A program made the position numbers and the translations under genes. Of a stretch of 64,000 nt of DNA, positions 9,327 to 17,647 are shown piece after piece. The notes beneath the pieces are model-generated. The model had not been told where the DNA came from. It saw only the letters and a list, made by a program, of their open reading frames with translations, and did no database searches. The stretch comes from Gammaproteobacteria bacterium (GTDB lineage Bacteria; Pseudomonadota; Gammaproteobacteria; AKS1), in contig JALTKS010000038.1 of the NCBI GenBank assembly GCA_027006175.1, positions 88,080 to 152,079 of the forward strand. Direction: 5' to 3'. Positions within the stretch are counted from its first letter, which is position 1; every line of letters begins with the position of its first letter.

Positions 9327-9372
9327 GATTTTGTTGTCAAACATTTTATAAGCTAACTAACCATGGTGACTT

Positions 9373-10116
9373 ATGCTAAGCGAAAAAACAAAAAAACCGC
9401 TATATAAACCTTCTGTTATTGGTTTTTCCTTTATCATCCTCGCTATTCTTACCGCTATGGCAGGCCCTATTGGCAGTCGTATTGGCTTGTGGGATTTTGA
9501 TGGTGCAGTGTTAATTATAAAATGGGCGGCATACGGCGGCATTGCGGCCGCTATTTTATGCTTATCGGGTTTATTCATGGCTTACCCCGGTAGTAAACGC
9601 CGAGGGTTTACCTATAGCTTACTCGGACTTATCATCATTGTTCCCATGCTATTATTTATACAGTCATGGAAAGAAGCCAAATTAACACTCCCCCCCATAC
9701 AGGATATTACCACTAACACGGAAGAACCCCCTTCATATTGGTACGCACCAAATTCACGTATCTACGGTGGTGTTGGCGTCGCCGCCTATCAGGAAGAAGC
9801 CTACCCTGATATCCAACCGCTCATAGTGCCTATTGATAGCAACAAGGCTTACGACTATGTCATTGAAGTTATTAAAGACAAAGGCTGGGAATTATATGAG
9901 CCCAGTCGTGAAGATATGCATATAGAAGCCACTGAAACCACATTCTGGTTTGGTTTTAGTGACGATGTTGTGATTCATATCACGCCGACCGACGATGGGG
10001 GTAGCCGTATTGATATGCGTTCCAGCTCTCGTTTTGGTGGAGGTGGTGATGGTGGGACAAATGCGAACAGGGTACGGGGGTTTTTTGAGGATTTTAAAGA
10101 GAAGTTATCTCAATAA
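9373..10116 (+). CDS. Membrane protein with DUF1499 domain
   Basis: 247 residues. Three N-terminal membrane helices (about residues 15-35, 48-70 and 78-98) are followed by a soluble DUF1499 domain beginning PPIQDITTNTEEPP and including YPDIQPL and the C-terminal FGGGGDGGTNANRVRGFF. DUF1499 proteins are widespread and not functionally defined. The gene is 46 bp after the CDGSH gene in the same direction and may be co-transcribed. Confidence 0.75.
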   Translation: MLSEKTKKPLYKPSVIGFSFIILAILTAMAGPIGSRIGLWDFDGAVLIIKWAAYGGIAAAILCLSGLFMAYPGSKRRGFTYSLLGLIIIVPMLLFIQSWKEAKLTLPPIQDITTNTEEPPSYWYAPNSRIYGGVGVAAYQEEAYPDIQPLIVPIDSNKAYDYVIEVIKDKGWELYEPSREDMHIEATETTFWFGFSDDVVIHITPTDDGGSRIDMRSSSRFGGGGDGGTNANRVRGFFEDFKEKLSQ

Positions 10117-10175
10117 AAATTCGGAACCATATTTGTAACTCATTTACAACGAAGCAATAAACTATATTTCAACTC

Positions 10176-10259
10176 AAAAAGCCAGCCATTATCTTTTTGC
10201 GACGCATTGATGCAGCGTAGCGAATCTCTAAGGAGTAAAAAGATAATGGCTGGCTTTTT
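10176..10259. repeat. Perfect 23-bp inverted repeat around a 38-base loop
   Basis: The arms 10176-10198 and 10237-10259 are exact reverse complements (core AAAGATAATGGCTGGC). The loop has a further partial pairing (ACGC / GCGT). The whole element can fold as one 84-base hairpin ending in a T-run on either strand. It lies after the DUF1499 gene and before the amtB terminator. It may be an extended terminator, a MITE-like or REP-like element, or a small RNA. Confidence 0.7.
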
Positions 10260-10403
10260 ATATTTCTGATTAGCATTTTTTTGGCTGTGTTATGGGAAGT
10301 ATTATTTTATTACTTAAATCTTTTTATGAAAATATTTTGTGAATATAGCCCCACCTAACGGGGTTTCATTATGCATACTGCACCCATTTCCAATGGGTCG
10401 CAG

Positions 10404-10438
10404 CAAAAAAACGGGCGCCTAAATTAATAGGCACCCGT
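10404..10438 (-). terminator. Rho-independent terminator of amtB
   Basis: On the minus strand an 11-bp stem (arms 10411-10421 and 10428-10438, one C/A mismatch position) with a loop of about six bases is followed by seven T residues. It lies 35 bp beyond the amtB stop codon. This is the best-formed terminator in the window. Confidence 0.8.
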
Positions 10439-10472
10439 AATTCCCAACCACCAGGTTGTAGTTTCTGACTTA

Positions 10473-11738
10473 TTATTTTCCAGATGTAAATTCTGGGTAG
10501 GCTTCAAGGCCAATGTCAGTAAGATCGAGTCCTTCGTATTCTTCTTCTTCACTAACGCGAAGACCCATTACCATCTTAATACCGAACCAAACGATACCAG
10601 CAGCAACGAATGTCCAGATGAAGATAACAGCAAGACCGTATAATTGGTCGCCGAAAGTAGCGTCAGAATTAGTAAATGCAACAGCAATCAGACCCCACAT
10701 ACCAACGGTACCATGAACTGAAATCGCACCCACTGGATCATCAATTTTCATCTTATCGAAAGCAATAATGGATAGCACTACAATCACACCACCCACTGCA
10801 CCAACAAGTGTTGACGCTAACGGAGAGCCCGCTAATGGTTCAGCTGTAATCGCAACAAGACCGGCTAATGCACCGTTAAGCACCATTGTTAAGTCCGTTT
10901 TACCAAACAGGATACGTGATAAAATCATTGCTGCAACAACACCACCGGCGGCAGCCATGTTAGTGTTAACAAATACGGCCGCAACGGCATTTGCTTCATC
11001 AACGCTAGATAGAATTAATTCTGAACCACCGTTAAATCCGAACCAACCTAACCAAAGGATGAATGTACCTAAGGTCGCAAGTGGCATGTTCGCACCCGGA
11101 ATAGGATGTACTTCGCCGTTCGCACCGTACTTGCCTTTACGTGCACCGAGTAGTAACACACCGACTAACGCCGCTGTTGCACCACATAAGTGAACCACAC
11201 CCGAACCCGCGAAATCCTGGAAGTTAGCTGCGTCTAAGAAACCACCGCCCCATTTCCAGTAACCTTGCATTGGGTAGATGAAACCTGTCATGAAGATTGA
11301 AAAAATCAGGAATGCCCACAACTTCATACGCTCTGCTACCGCACCTGAAACAATCGACATCGCAGTTGCAACGAACACAACCTGGAAGAAGAAATCAGAC
11401 ATGCCTGAGTAGTAAGAACCATCATACCAGGCGGCAGGATCTGTTTTCAGTACATCTGCAGCGGCATTATCGCCACCGAACATGAAACTGAAATCAAACG
11501 CAGGAATAACACCTGTACCATCTGCCGGATACATGATGTTGTAACCCATCAACATGTACATGATAGAAGCAATCGCAAACAAGGCGACATTCTTGGTTAA
11601 AATTTCTGCTGTGTTTTTAGAACGAACCAAACCAGCTTCGAGCATGGCAAAACCTGCTGCCATCCACATTACTAGTGCACCTGATACGAGGAAATAGAAT
11701 GTATCTAGTGCATAACGAAGATTGAGAATATCTTCCAT
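10473..11738 (-). CDS. amtB: Ammonium transporter
   Basis: 421 residues and eleven expected membrane helices of the Amt/MEP/Rh family. The twin pore histidines are H183 in FAGSGVVH and H342 in ISVHGTVGMWG. The signature DFAGSGVVHLCGATAALVG is intact. The C-terminal tail after the last helix is the region that binds the PII protein. There is no cleavable signal peptide. It is immediately downstream of glnK (29 bp), the conserved pair in which GlnK blocks AmtB when nitrogen is plentiful. It ends at a strong terminator. Confidence 0.95.
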   Translation of the reverse strand: MEDILNLRYALDTFYFLVSGALVMWMAAGFAMLEAGLVRSKNTAEILTKNVALFAIASIMYMLMGYNIMYPADGTGVIPAFDFSFMFGGDNAAADVLKTDPAAWYDGSYYSGMSDFFFQVVFVATAMSIVSGAVAERMKLWAFLIFSIFMTGFIYPMQGYWKWGGGFLDAANFQDFAGSGVVHLCGATAALVGVLLLGARKGKYGANGEVHPIPGANMPLATLGTFILWLGWFGFNGGSELILSSVDEANAVAAVFVNTNMAAAGGVVAAMILSRILFGKTDLTMVLNGALAGLVAITAEPLAGSPLASTLVGAVGGVIVVLSIIAFDKMKIDDPVGAISVHGTVGMWGLIAVAFTNSDATFGDQLYGLAVIFIWTFVAAGIVWFGIKMVMGLRVSEEEEYEGLDLTDIGLEAYPEFTSGK

Positions 11739-11767
11739 TGTACTAACCCCTCAATTTGTATTTTAAA

Positions 11768-12157
<390 letters not shown>

Positions 12158-12171
12158 TTATAGTATTTTTA

Positions 12172-12867
12172 TTAGAGGCTCTTAGAGACTGTGAATACGA
12201 AACGATCATCATCAAGTTTGTTCGCATTCAAATCGGTGTCTGTGTAATCAAGAGCGAAATCGAAACCAGCCCAAGATTTGCTTAAACCAATTTTCCAGTC
12301 ATCGTAATTTTTGCTTTTATCAATATCCTGGCTACCGTAATGAAGACCTAAAGCAAAATCATTTGGTAATGGAATATCTACATCAAGTGTTGAGTATAAA
12401 GAATCACCTGTTGCGCCATAGAAATCATCAGAGTAAGCAAGACCCGCTGTTACAGCTGCTGGACCGAAATCGTATGATAATGAACCATAGATTTCATCAA
12501 AGTCGTAATTGCCTGTGTCAGCTGCTTTTGAATCTGGGTATGAGTAGTATATGTATCCGATGTCATAACCAATTTTGTTACTGAATTCACCACCAAAACC
12601 TAAGTAATAATCAATTTCGATATCAGCGTCATCACCGAAATCCAGGTTAGAAGCCCAGATACCGGCATAAAAACCACTATCGTGTTCTAAATCAAATCCA
12701 CCTTGAATCGCTGGACCTTCATCAGTTTGCGAAATACCGCGGTAAATGTAATCCGTTGTTAACGCAACGTTACCACTGAAGGTAACTTCTGCTGCTGCCG
12801 TTGAAATGGCAAGTGGTGATGCAGTCATTAAGACCGCAGCCGCCAATGCTGTCATTTTTGTGTTCAT
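12172..12867 (-). CDS. TorF-family outer-membrane porin
   Basis: 231 residues from ATG 12867 (MNTKMTALAAA), preceded by GAGGAG; the ATG at 12882 would place that ribosome site inside the gene. A signal peptide ends near AAA-EVTF. The mature part alternates aromatic and polar residues in beta-strands, with the family start TFSGNVALTTDYIYRGISQT, and ends in Leu after KSL. TorF putative porins are often found with glnK-amtB in Gammaproteobacteria, as here. A role in nitrogen-compound uptake is inferred from context only. Confidence 0.85.
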   Translation of the reverse strand: MNTKMTALAAAVLMTASPLAISTAAAEVTFSGNVALTTDYIYRGISQTDEGPAIQGGFDLEHDSGFYAGIWASNLDFGDDADIEIDYYLGFGGEFSNKIGYDIGYIYYSYPDSKAADTGNYDFDEIYGSLSYDFGPAAVTAGLAYSDDFYGATGDSLYSTLDVDIPLPNDFALGLHYGSQDIDKSKNYDDWKIGLSKSWAGFDFALDYTDTDLNANKLDDDRFVFTVSKSL

Positions 12868-12969
12868 GGTAAAACTCCTCATACTTTATATAGTGTTATA
12901 TCTTTCCAAATTTTTGTTCTATCTTGGTGGTTGTTTTGACGAGATGACCCATCAATGTCATTTTATAGT

Positions 12970-12984
12970 GCATAGGTCATGCCA
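12970..12984 (-). promoter_or_regulatory. Candidate sigma-54 promoter for torF-glnK-amtB
   Basis: On the minus strand TGGCATGACCTATGC matches the sigma-54 pattern TGGCAC-N5-TTGC: GG at -24 and GC at -12 are separated by exactly ten bases. It lies about 100 bp upstream of the torF start, fitting nitrogen control of the block. Confidence 0.6.
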
Positions 12985-13079
12985 CTACTTATAAATATAA
13001 TAATAACAATAGGATACAATCCTTACTTAATGTGTTATGTTTGTATTTGTTGCACCATTATTGATCTAATCAGCTTTTG

Positions 13080-13098
13080 TTGCCCAAAAATGGGGCAA
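13080..13098. promoter_or_regulatory. Palindrome, possible NtrC-type activator site
   Basis: TTGCCC-N7-GGGCAA lies about 100 bp upstream of the sigma-54 motif, the usual place for an enhancer. It departs from the NtrC consensus (TGCACC / GGTGCA); a single TGCACC half-site is also present at 13051. It could instead serve the divergent ubiK. Confidence 0.35.
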
Positions 13099-13162
13099 AT
13101 GCAGTTGTTTATCTCTTTTAACAAAATCAGTTAGGATAGATATTCAACGTAATGGAAATATC

Positions 13163-13408
13163 ATGAATACACGCAAAGCATTTATAGAAGAAATCACACA
13201 GCAGCTCGAAAACGGGCTTCCATCAGGACTTGGTTTGATGCGTGAAGACATCGAATCAATTGTTAAAACGGCAATGGCGGGTGCGCTTTCTCGCCTTGAG
13301 CTTGTCACCCGTGAGGAATTCGATGTACAAACAGCGGTACTGCTTCGTAGCCGTGAAAAACTGGAAGCGCTCGCAGCAAGACTCGAAGTACTAGAACAAA
13401 AAACCTAA
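13163..13408 (+). CDS. ubiK: Ubiquinone biosynthesis accessory factor UbiK
   Basis: 81 residues of the BMFP/YqiC family. The middle (DIESIVKTAMAGALSRLELVTREEFDVQ) and the C-terminal coiled coil (SREKLEALAARLEVLE) are diagnostic. UbiK is a small coiled-coil protein that binds UbiJ and helps aerobic ubiquinone synthesis. It stands alone, 60-70 bp before yifB in the same direction. Confidence 0.88.
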   Translation: MNTRKAFIEEITQQLENGLPSGLGLMREDIESIVKTAMAGALSRLELVTREEFDVQTAVLLRSREKLEALAARLEVLEQKT

Positions 13409-13476
13409 ATACCATAAAGTAAGTCATTATTTTTACGCTGCCAGGATGGTGGCTTAACCAGACAAAGGAATTGTCT

Positions 13477-14982
13477 ATGTCACTCGCTGTTGTTTTTACC
13501 CGTGCCAGTCATGGCATTCATGCCCCGCTCGTTAGTGTTGAAGTTCATCTTTCTAATGGTTTGCCTTCTATGTCGATGGTCGGACTTGCAGATACCGAGG
13601 TCAAGGAAAGTAAAGATCGCGTACGTAGCGCCATTATCAATTCGCAATTCGATTTCCCTGCTCGGCGTATTACCATTAATCTCGCACCCGCTGATTTGCC
13701 CAAGCAAGGAGCTCGTATGGATCTCGCTATTGCCATTGGAATTCTCGTTGCCTCCGGTCAAGTTGAAGTGACACAACTAGAAAACTATGAATTCATCGGC
13801 GAACTCGCGCTTACAGGCGAAATTCGGCCTGTTCCTGCGGTATTACCGGCTGCACTTGCTACTCGGCGCGCAACACGACAATTAATTTTGCCGATCGGTA
13901 ATCAAACCGAAGCGCAATTAATTAGTCATGCTGAGCAATACGCAGCTCACTCTTTACTCGACGTCTGCAACCACTTAAATGGCAGTAAAAAACTCAGCCC
14001 TCTTTTACATCAACCCCCTTCTAACCGCGTTGAAATTATTGATGATATGAAGGACATTCGTGGTCAACAACATGCACGGCGCGCCCTGGAAATTGCCGCT
14101 GCAGGTGCTCATAGTTTAATTATGGTCGGCCCACCCGGGACAGGTAAAACCATGTTGGCAAAACGGCTTGCGGGCATTCTTCCCAACATGACGGAGGATG
14201 AAGCCCTTGAGTCTGCAGCTGTTCATTCTATTTGTGGACAAGCACCCTCTGAACAAAATTGGCGCACGCGCCCTTTTCGCTCACCTCATCATACGGCATC
14301 GGCTGTCGCACTGGTTGGTGGTGGCAGTCAACCTCGGCCTGGTGAAATTTCTCTGGCGCATCATGGCGTATTATTTCTTGATGAACTGGCTGAATTTGAA
14401 CGTCGTGTTTTGGAAGTGTTACGTGAGCCATTAGAAAGTGGCAGCATTCATATTTCTCGTGCTGCGCGACAAGCGGAGTTTCCTGCCCGCTTTCAGCTTA
14501 TCGCTGCAATGAATCCTTGCCCCTGTGGTTATCTCGGCGACCCAAACGGGCAATGCCATTGCAGCCCAGACAGAATCAATCGTTATCGTGCAAAAATTTC
14601 TGGACCATTACTTGATCGTATTGATATGCATATTGAAGTACCACGTATGCAATACTCTACCTTGCATAAACAACACGCGGGTGAATCAAGTGCGGCTATA
14701 CGTGAACGTGTACTTGCCGCACGGCAACGCCAACATGATCGGAATCAATCAACCAATCAGGCATTAACAAATAAGGAAATTGAACAATTTTGTAGCCTTG
14801 AAAAACATGACAGTATCATGTTGGAAAAAGCAATTAAACAACTGGGTCTTTCTGCCAGAGCATGGCATCGTATCCTTAAACTGTCTCGTACCATTGCCGA
14901 TCTCGATCATTGCGATACAATAAAAACACCGCATCTACAAGAAGCAATTGGCTATCGGCGACTTGATCGCTCATCCGCCTAG
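13477..14982 (+). CDS. comM: ComM/YifB family Mg-chelatase-like AAA ATPase
   Basis: 501 residues from ATG 13477, eight bases after AAAGGA; the TTG at 13471 is too near that site. Domains: an N-terminal Lon-like ChlI fold, an AAA+ core with Walker A GPPGTGKT at 218-225 and Walker B GVLFLDELAEF, a cysteine cluster CPCGYLGDPNGQCHC, and a C-terminal ChlI/Mg-chelatase domain. In Vibrio, ComM is a hexameric helicase that drives branch migration during natural transformation. The E. coli homologue is YifB. Confidence 0.92.
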   Translation: MSLAVVFTRASHGIHAPLVSVEVHLSNGLPSMSMVGLADTEVKESKDRVRSAIINSQFDFPARRITINLAPADLPKQGARMDLAIAIGILVASGQVEVTQLENYEFIGELALTGEIRPVPAVLPAALATRRATRQLILPIGNQTEAQLISHAEQYAAHSLLDVCNHLNGSKKLSPLLHQPPSNRVEIIDDMKDIRGQQHARRALEIAAAGAHSLIMVGPPGTGKTMLAKRLAGILPNMTEDEALESAAVHSICGQAPSEQNWRTRPFRSPHHTASAVALVGGGSQPRPGEISLAHHGVLFLDELAEFERRVLEVLREPLESGSIHISRAARQAEFPARFQLIAAMNPCPCGYLGDPNGQCHCSPDRINRYRAKISGPLLDRIDMHIEVPRMQYSTLHKQHAGESSAAIRERVLAARQRQHDRNQSTNQALTNKEIEQFCSLEKHDSIMLEKAIKQLGLSARAWHRILKLSRTIADLDHCDTIKTPHLQEAIGYRRLDRSSA

Positions 14983-14999
14983 AAGCCCACTGGCTTTTA
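14983..14999 (+). terminator. Weak terminator-like hairpin after comM
   Basis: A 5-bp stem AAGCC / GGCTT with a 4-base loop directly after the stop codon, followed by TTAT. The stem is short, so this is a weak call. Confidence 0.3.
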
Positions 15000-15050
15000 T
15001 TGACGTGTTCCGTTAGCATCGCCATCCAATATTAGTAGTAATGAGTTTGC

Positions 15051-15812
15051 ATGAAAAAAATTCGCTTACGTATTCCAGGTAGCATGGGGGCAGCATTAGG
15101 TGCCGAACTGGATTTACCTCTTCATCATACCCCTCATGCATGGGCTATTTTTTCTCATTGTTTTACGTGCTCTCGTAACTTGAAAGCCTTCCATATTATT
15201 TGTGAACATCTTGCACAAAATGGTATTGCCGTTCTGCGTTTTGACTTCACGGGTATTGGTGATAGTGACGGTGATTTCTCTCAAACAAATTTTGCTAGCG
15301 ATGTGGATGACATTGTTGCTGTTAGTGAGTACATGGCTGCAAATTATTCTGCGCCAGAATTACTGATTGGTCATTCAATGGGGGGAACCGCCATGTTAAA
15401 AGCAGCTGAACGTATTCCCTCTTGTCAGTCTGCTGTTACTATCGCGGCTCCTGTTGATCCCGGATATGTTGCACGACACTATAATCACTTACACCCGCAA
15501 GTCATTAAAACAGGTTCTGCAAGCATGACTATCGGTGGTAACCATTTTAGTATTGGTGAAAAGTTTTTTCAGGATCTCTATTACCCCGAGGATGGTTCTT
15601 ACCTTGATAGTTTTCAAAAACCGCTGCTGATTTGTCATTCACTTGATGATGATATTCTTGATCATGCCCATGCAGAGAAACTACATCTCCATGCAGGTAA
15701 ACCCTCTTCACTTGTCAGTTTAGATAATGCAGATCATCTGCTTTCAAATAAAGATGATGCGGCTTATGTTGCCGATCTTATTGCTGGTTGGGCGAAACGT
15801 TATATACCATAA
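15051..15812 (+). CDS. Alpha/beta hydrolase
   Basis: 253 residues. The nucleophile elbow is GHSMGG at about residues 105-110. The oxyanion region is SHCFTCSRNLKA, the acid lies in HSLDDDILD and the catalytic His in NADHLLS. The family resembles the hydrolase domain that in other species is fused to an OsmC domain; here the OsmC part is absent. Substrate unknown, probably a small ester. The gene is followed at once by a strong hairpin. Confidence 0.8.
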   Translation: MKKIRLRIPGSMGAALGAELDLPLHHTPHAWAIFSHCFTCSRNLKAFHIICEHLAQNGIAVLRFDFTGIGDSDGDFSQTNFASDVDDIVAVSEYMAANYSAPELLIGHSMGGTAMLKAAERIPSCQSAVTIAAPVDPGYVARHYNHLHPQVIKTGSASMTIGGNHFSIGEKFFQDLYYPEDGSYLDSFQKPLLICHSLDDDILDHAHAEKLHLHAGKPSSLVSLDNADHLLSNKDDAAYVADLIAGWAKRYIP

Positions 15813-15837
15813 AAAAGGGTCGCCAATGGCGACCCTT
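15811..15837. terminator. Bidirectional terminator
   Basis: A perfect 10-bp stem AAGGGTCGCC / GGCGACCCTT with a 3-base loop at 15815-15837. A run of six A on the plus strand left side gives the T-tract for the minus-strand cytochrome gene. It also closes the hydrolase gene. Confidence 0.75.
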
Positions 15838-15861
15838 CTCTGTTCACATCTTAAATAAAAT

Positions 15862-16329
15862 TTATTTAGATTGTGACACCATGTAATCAACCACTGACTT
15901 AATTGCATCATCACTTAAATCAGCACGGCCACCTTTAGCAGGCATACCGTTAAAGCCGTTAATCGCGTGATCATACAATGTTGCCGTTCCTTGACCAATA
16001 CGAGCAGACCATGCAGCTTTGTCACCTAAGATAGGTGCGCCTGCTGCGCCAGTACCGTGACATGCAAAACATGCACTACTATAAATATCTTTACCACTTT
16101 TCTTCGTTGGTGCAGCAGCAGGCTTATCACCTGCAACCGTTACTTGTGCGACAGGTGCAATTCGTTCTGCAATCGCTTTATCATTACTTGCTGCGTTATC
16201 TTTCTTTGCTGCTTCTTTATTACCGGCAGCCATTGAACCTGCGACAACAAAAATAACTACCGCAAAAACAGCTAAACCCAACATAAACTTCGTTAGGGTG
16301 CTCCAAACTTCACTATCATGATCGCCCAC
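15862..16329 (-). CDS. Membrane-anchored cytochrome c5-type protein
   Basis: 155 residues. One N-terminal membrane helix (about residues 14-34, FMLGLAVFAVVIFVVAG) is uncleaved and anchors the protein. An Ala/Lys-rich linker leads to a c-type domain with one heme motif CFACH near residue 87 and the distal methionine in GFNGMPAKGG. Cytochrome c5 proteins carry electrons in the periplasm to terminal oxidases. The gene is single, with a terminator behind it and AT-rich palindromes in front. Confidence 0.9.
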   Translation of the reverse strand: MGDHDSEVWSTLTKFMLGLAVFAVVIFVVAGSMAAGNKEAAKKDNAASNDKAIAERIAPVAQVTVAGDKPAAAPTKKSGKDIYSSACFACHGTGAAGAPILGDKAAWSARIGQGTATLYDHAINGFNGMPAKGGRADLSDDAIKSVVDYMVSQSK

Positions 16330-16409
16330 TGTACTTCCCCTTGCTTAATAAAAAATCTGGGGCAGATTATAGACACATTACTTCGATGGGAAAACCATCA
16401 TTACCCCTA

Positions 16410-16444
16410 AATTCAGTGATTTCCCTATAAGAAATCACTGAATT
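16410..16444. repeat. Perfect 14-bp palindrome, 7-base spacer
   Basis: Arms 16410-16423 and 16431-16444 (AATTCAGTGATTTC and its complement) are exact. It lies about 80 bp upstream of the cytochrome c5 start on one side and about 90 bp upstream of the tRNA region on the other. No T-run, so an operator is more likely than a terminator. Confidence 0.55.
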
Positions 16445-16455
16445 CACTTACTATT

Positions 16456-16481
16456 TAGCATAGAATTATACATCTATGCTA
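16456..16481. repeat. Perfect 9-bp palindrome upstream of the tRNA genes
   Basis: TAGCATAGA and TCTATGCTA are separated by eight bases. It lies 53 bp before the split tRNA, overlapping the likely tRNA promoter region, and is followed by TATGCTATACAAT, which could supply a -10 element. Confidence 0.45.
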
Positions 16482-16534
16482 TACAATACAAAGCCGGTCA
16501 GGGTACTATGCTCGTCCTGTAACAACCTAAATAT

Positions 16535-16584
16535 GCGCCCGTAGCTCAGCTGGATAGAGTGTCGCCCTCCGAAGGCGAAGGTCA
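16535..16584 (+). pseudogene. 5' half of a tRNA-Arg(CCG) gene, cut by the island
   Basis: Acceptor strand GCGCCCG, D-arm, and anticodon arm with TCGCC / GGCGA stem and loop CTCCGAA (anticodon CCG) are intact up to the variable loop AGGTCA. After that the sequence becomes unrelated, with no T-arm or acceptor 3' strand. The missing 3' half with the same GGCGAAGG stem lies 36.9 kb away at 53453-53498. Confidence 0.8.
16566..16584 (+). other. attL core of the island
   Basis: The 19-mer CCTCCGAAGGCGAAGGTCA is identical to 53453-53471 and is the last sequence shared by the two halves of the split tRNA. It covers the anticodon loop, 3' stem strand and variable loop, a common crossover place for tyrosine recombinases. 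Confidence 0.75.
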
Positions 16585-16637
16585 TGGATAAAAAAGGCAC
16601 GAAGGCTAACAGTCAAAATTTGGTAATATACAATCAT

Positions 16638-16714
16638 GCGCCCGTAGCTCAGCTGGATAGAGTACCGCCCTCCGAAGGCGGGGGTCACAGGTTCGACTCC
16701 TGTCGGGCGCGCCA
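16638..16714 (+). tRNA. tRNA-Arg (anticodon CCG), complete copy inside the island
   Basis: 77 bases including an encoded CCA. Acceptor GCGCCCG pairs with CGGGCGC; anticodon stem CCGCC / GGCGG with loop CTCCGAA gives anticodon CCG, reading CGG codons; T-arm ACAGGTTCGACTCCTGT. It differs from the split gene in the anticodon stem and variable loop, so it was not rebuilt from it by the crossover. It probably replaces the destroyed gene. Confidence 0.92.
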
Positions 16715-16767
16715 TTACCGAAATAATGACCTTTAGCTTATTCGGGCACAACGGGTGAAATTTTAGC
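16669..16767 (+). repeat. 99-bp direct repeat, left copy (partner 53453-53551)
   Basis: From the anticodon loop through the CCA end and 53 bases of trailing sequence, this copy matches the one at 53453-53551 in all but three positions (GG versus AA, A versus G). The shared part beyond the tRNA shows that the spare tRNA came with its downstream DNA. Confidence 0.85.
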
Positions 16768-16800
16768 TTGTGCCCATATTGTGCCCAAACTGTGCCATTT
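16768..16800 (+). repeat. Three tandem 11-bp repeats, possible integrase arm sites
   Basis: TTGTGCCCATA, TTGTGCCCAAA and CTGTGCCATTT follow one another with exact 11-bp spacing. The inverted form GGGCACAA is at 16744. Two similar sites, CTGTGCCA (53272) and TTGTGCCC (53325), occur near the right island end. Spacing close to one helical turn suits cooperative binding by an integrase or excisionase. Confidence 0.55.
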
Positions 16801-16892
16801 ATGACGAGCCCCATTTAACACCACGTTTTATAAATTAGTCTTTTGACCCTTAGCTAAATACATATTTGTTCTGCTTTTCAACTGAAGCAACC

Positions 16893-16955
16893 GCTCAACG
16901 TTAAGGGTAACTGGTCGTTCATAAAACGCAGCGGAAAACCCAACCTATGTTGACC
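16893..16955 (-). other. attC-like site
   Basis: On the minus strand a 63-base element starts GGTCAAC five bases after the preceding stop codon and ends CGTTGAGC, matching GTTRRRY. Its ends are inversely related (GGTCAACATAGG against GCTCAACGTTAAGG). Size and position fit an integron attC site. Confidence 0.5.
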
Positions 16956-16960
16956 CGTTT

Positions 16961-17632
16961 TTAGCCTGCACTGATCCCATAGCTGGCACCTGGTTTGTTA
17001 GTTGCACCATCCTTGAAAAGGACTTCAACGCCACCCCCTGATTGCCCAAAGTTTGGTGCAGCAGTACCCATTAGATTTGGTTTATCATAAGTGACAAGAT
17101 GAAAAACATATTTGGCAGATGCTGGATTTGGTAATGCATATCGCCCAACAGCAGCAAAACCACTTGGAACAAAATGCATATCTGCACTCGTAGTGGCAAA
17201 TGTGCCAGGAGAATAATTGCCTGTTCTGGAGTCAACACGTTTATCACGATAATAAGCTGAATAACGATAATAAGCGTGTGGAACCTTAGACGATATAATT
17301 GATTCAGGCGGCTCGACAACACTCTCAGAGAATGATAACCCATATGTATCTGTCTGCATCTGAGTGCCTTGCAGTAAGCTAATAATTAAAATTTCATCAT
17401 TAATATCAATTCTCTCACTCTTGCCTGCTTCTTTATCTGGATTACCAGATAATAAAGTATAATCGTTCTCAGTGAAGGACTTTGCCCTTAGCTCTTCCAG
17501 TGGGATTGCGATAGTCGCGTTAAAGATAACTAACTGACTCTGTCTGTAATCGATAATTTGATAACCCATCCCGGTCTCAGGTTCTTTTAGTAACCTTTTT
17601 GACGTTTTTATTCCGATGTAATAAAGTGCCAT
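16961..17632 (-). CDS. Island protein, possible ADP-ribosyltransferase-like fold
   Basis: 223 residues, no signal peptide or membrane helix. AGGCAAAAAG precedes the ATG and an attC-like GTTAAC end lies just upstream. The C-terminal half has three spaced elements that recall the R-S-E class of ADP-ribosyltransferases: HAYYRYSAYYRDKRVDSRTG (Arg region, about 118-137), PGTFATTSAD (Thr/Ser strand, about 143-152) and SGGGVEVLFKDG near 200 with a single Glu. The order and spacing fit, but the classical ExE is GVE here. If right it would be a toxin or effector. Unknown function is the safe call. Confidence 0.35.
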   Translation of the reverse strand: MALYYIGIKTSKRLLKEPETGMGYQIIDYRQSQLVIFNATIAIPLEELRAKSFTENDYTLLSGNPDKEAGKSERIDINDEILIISLLQGTQMQTDTYGLSFSESVVEPPESIISSKVPHAYYRYSAYYRDKRVDSRTGNYSPGTFATTSADMHFVPSGFAAVGRYALPNPASAKYVFHLVTYDKPNLMGTAAPNFGQSGGGVEVLFKDGATNKPGASYGISAG

Positions 17633-17647
17633 CTTTTTGCCTATTTA

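Noticed and set aside
16527-16814. Minus-strand 95-residue frame over the tRNA region
   Set aside because: Translates tRNA genes and att sequence; a common false gene call at tRNA repeats.
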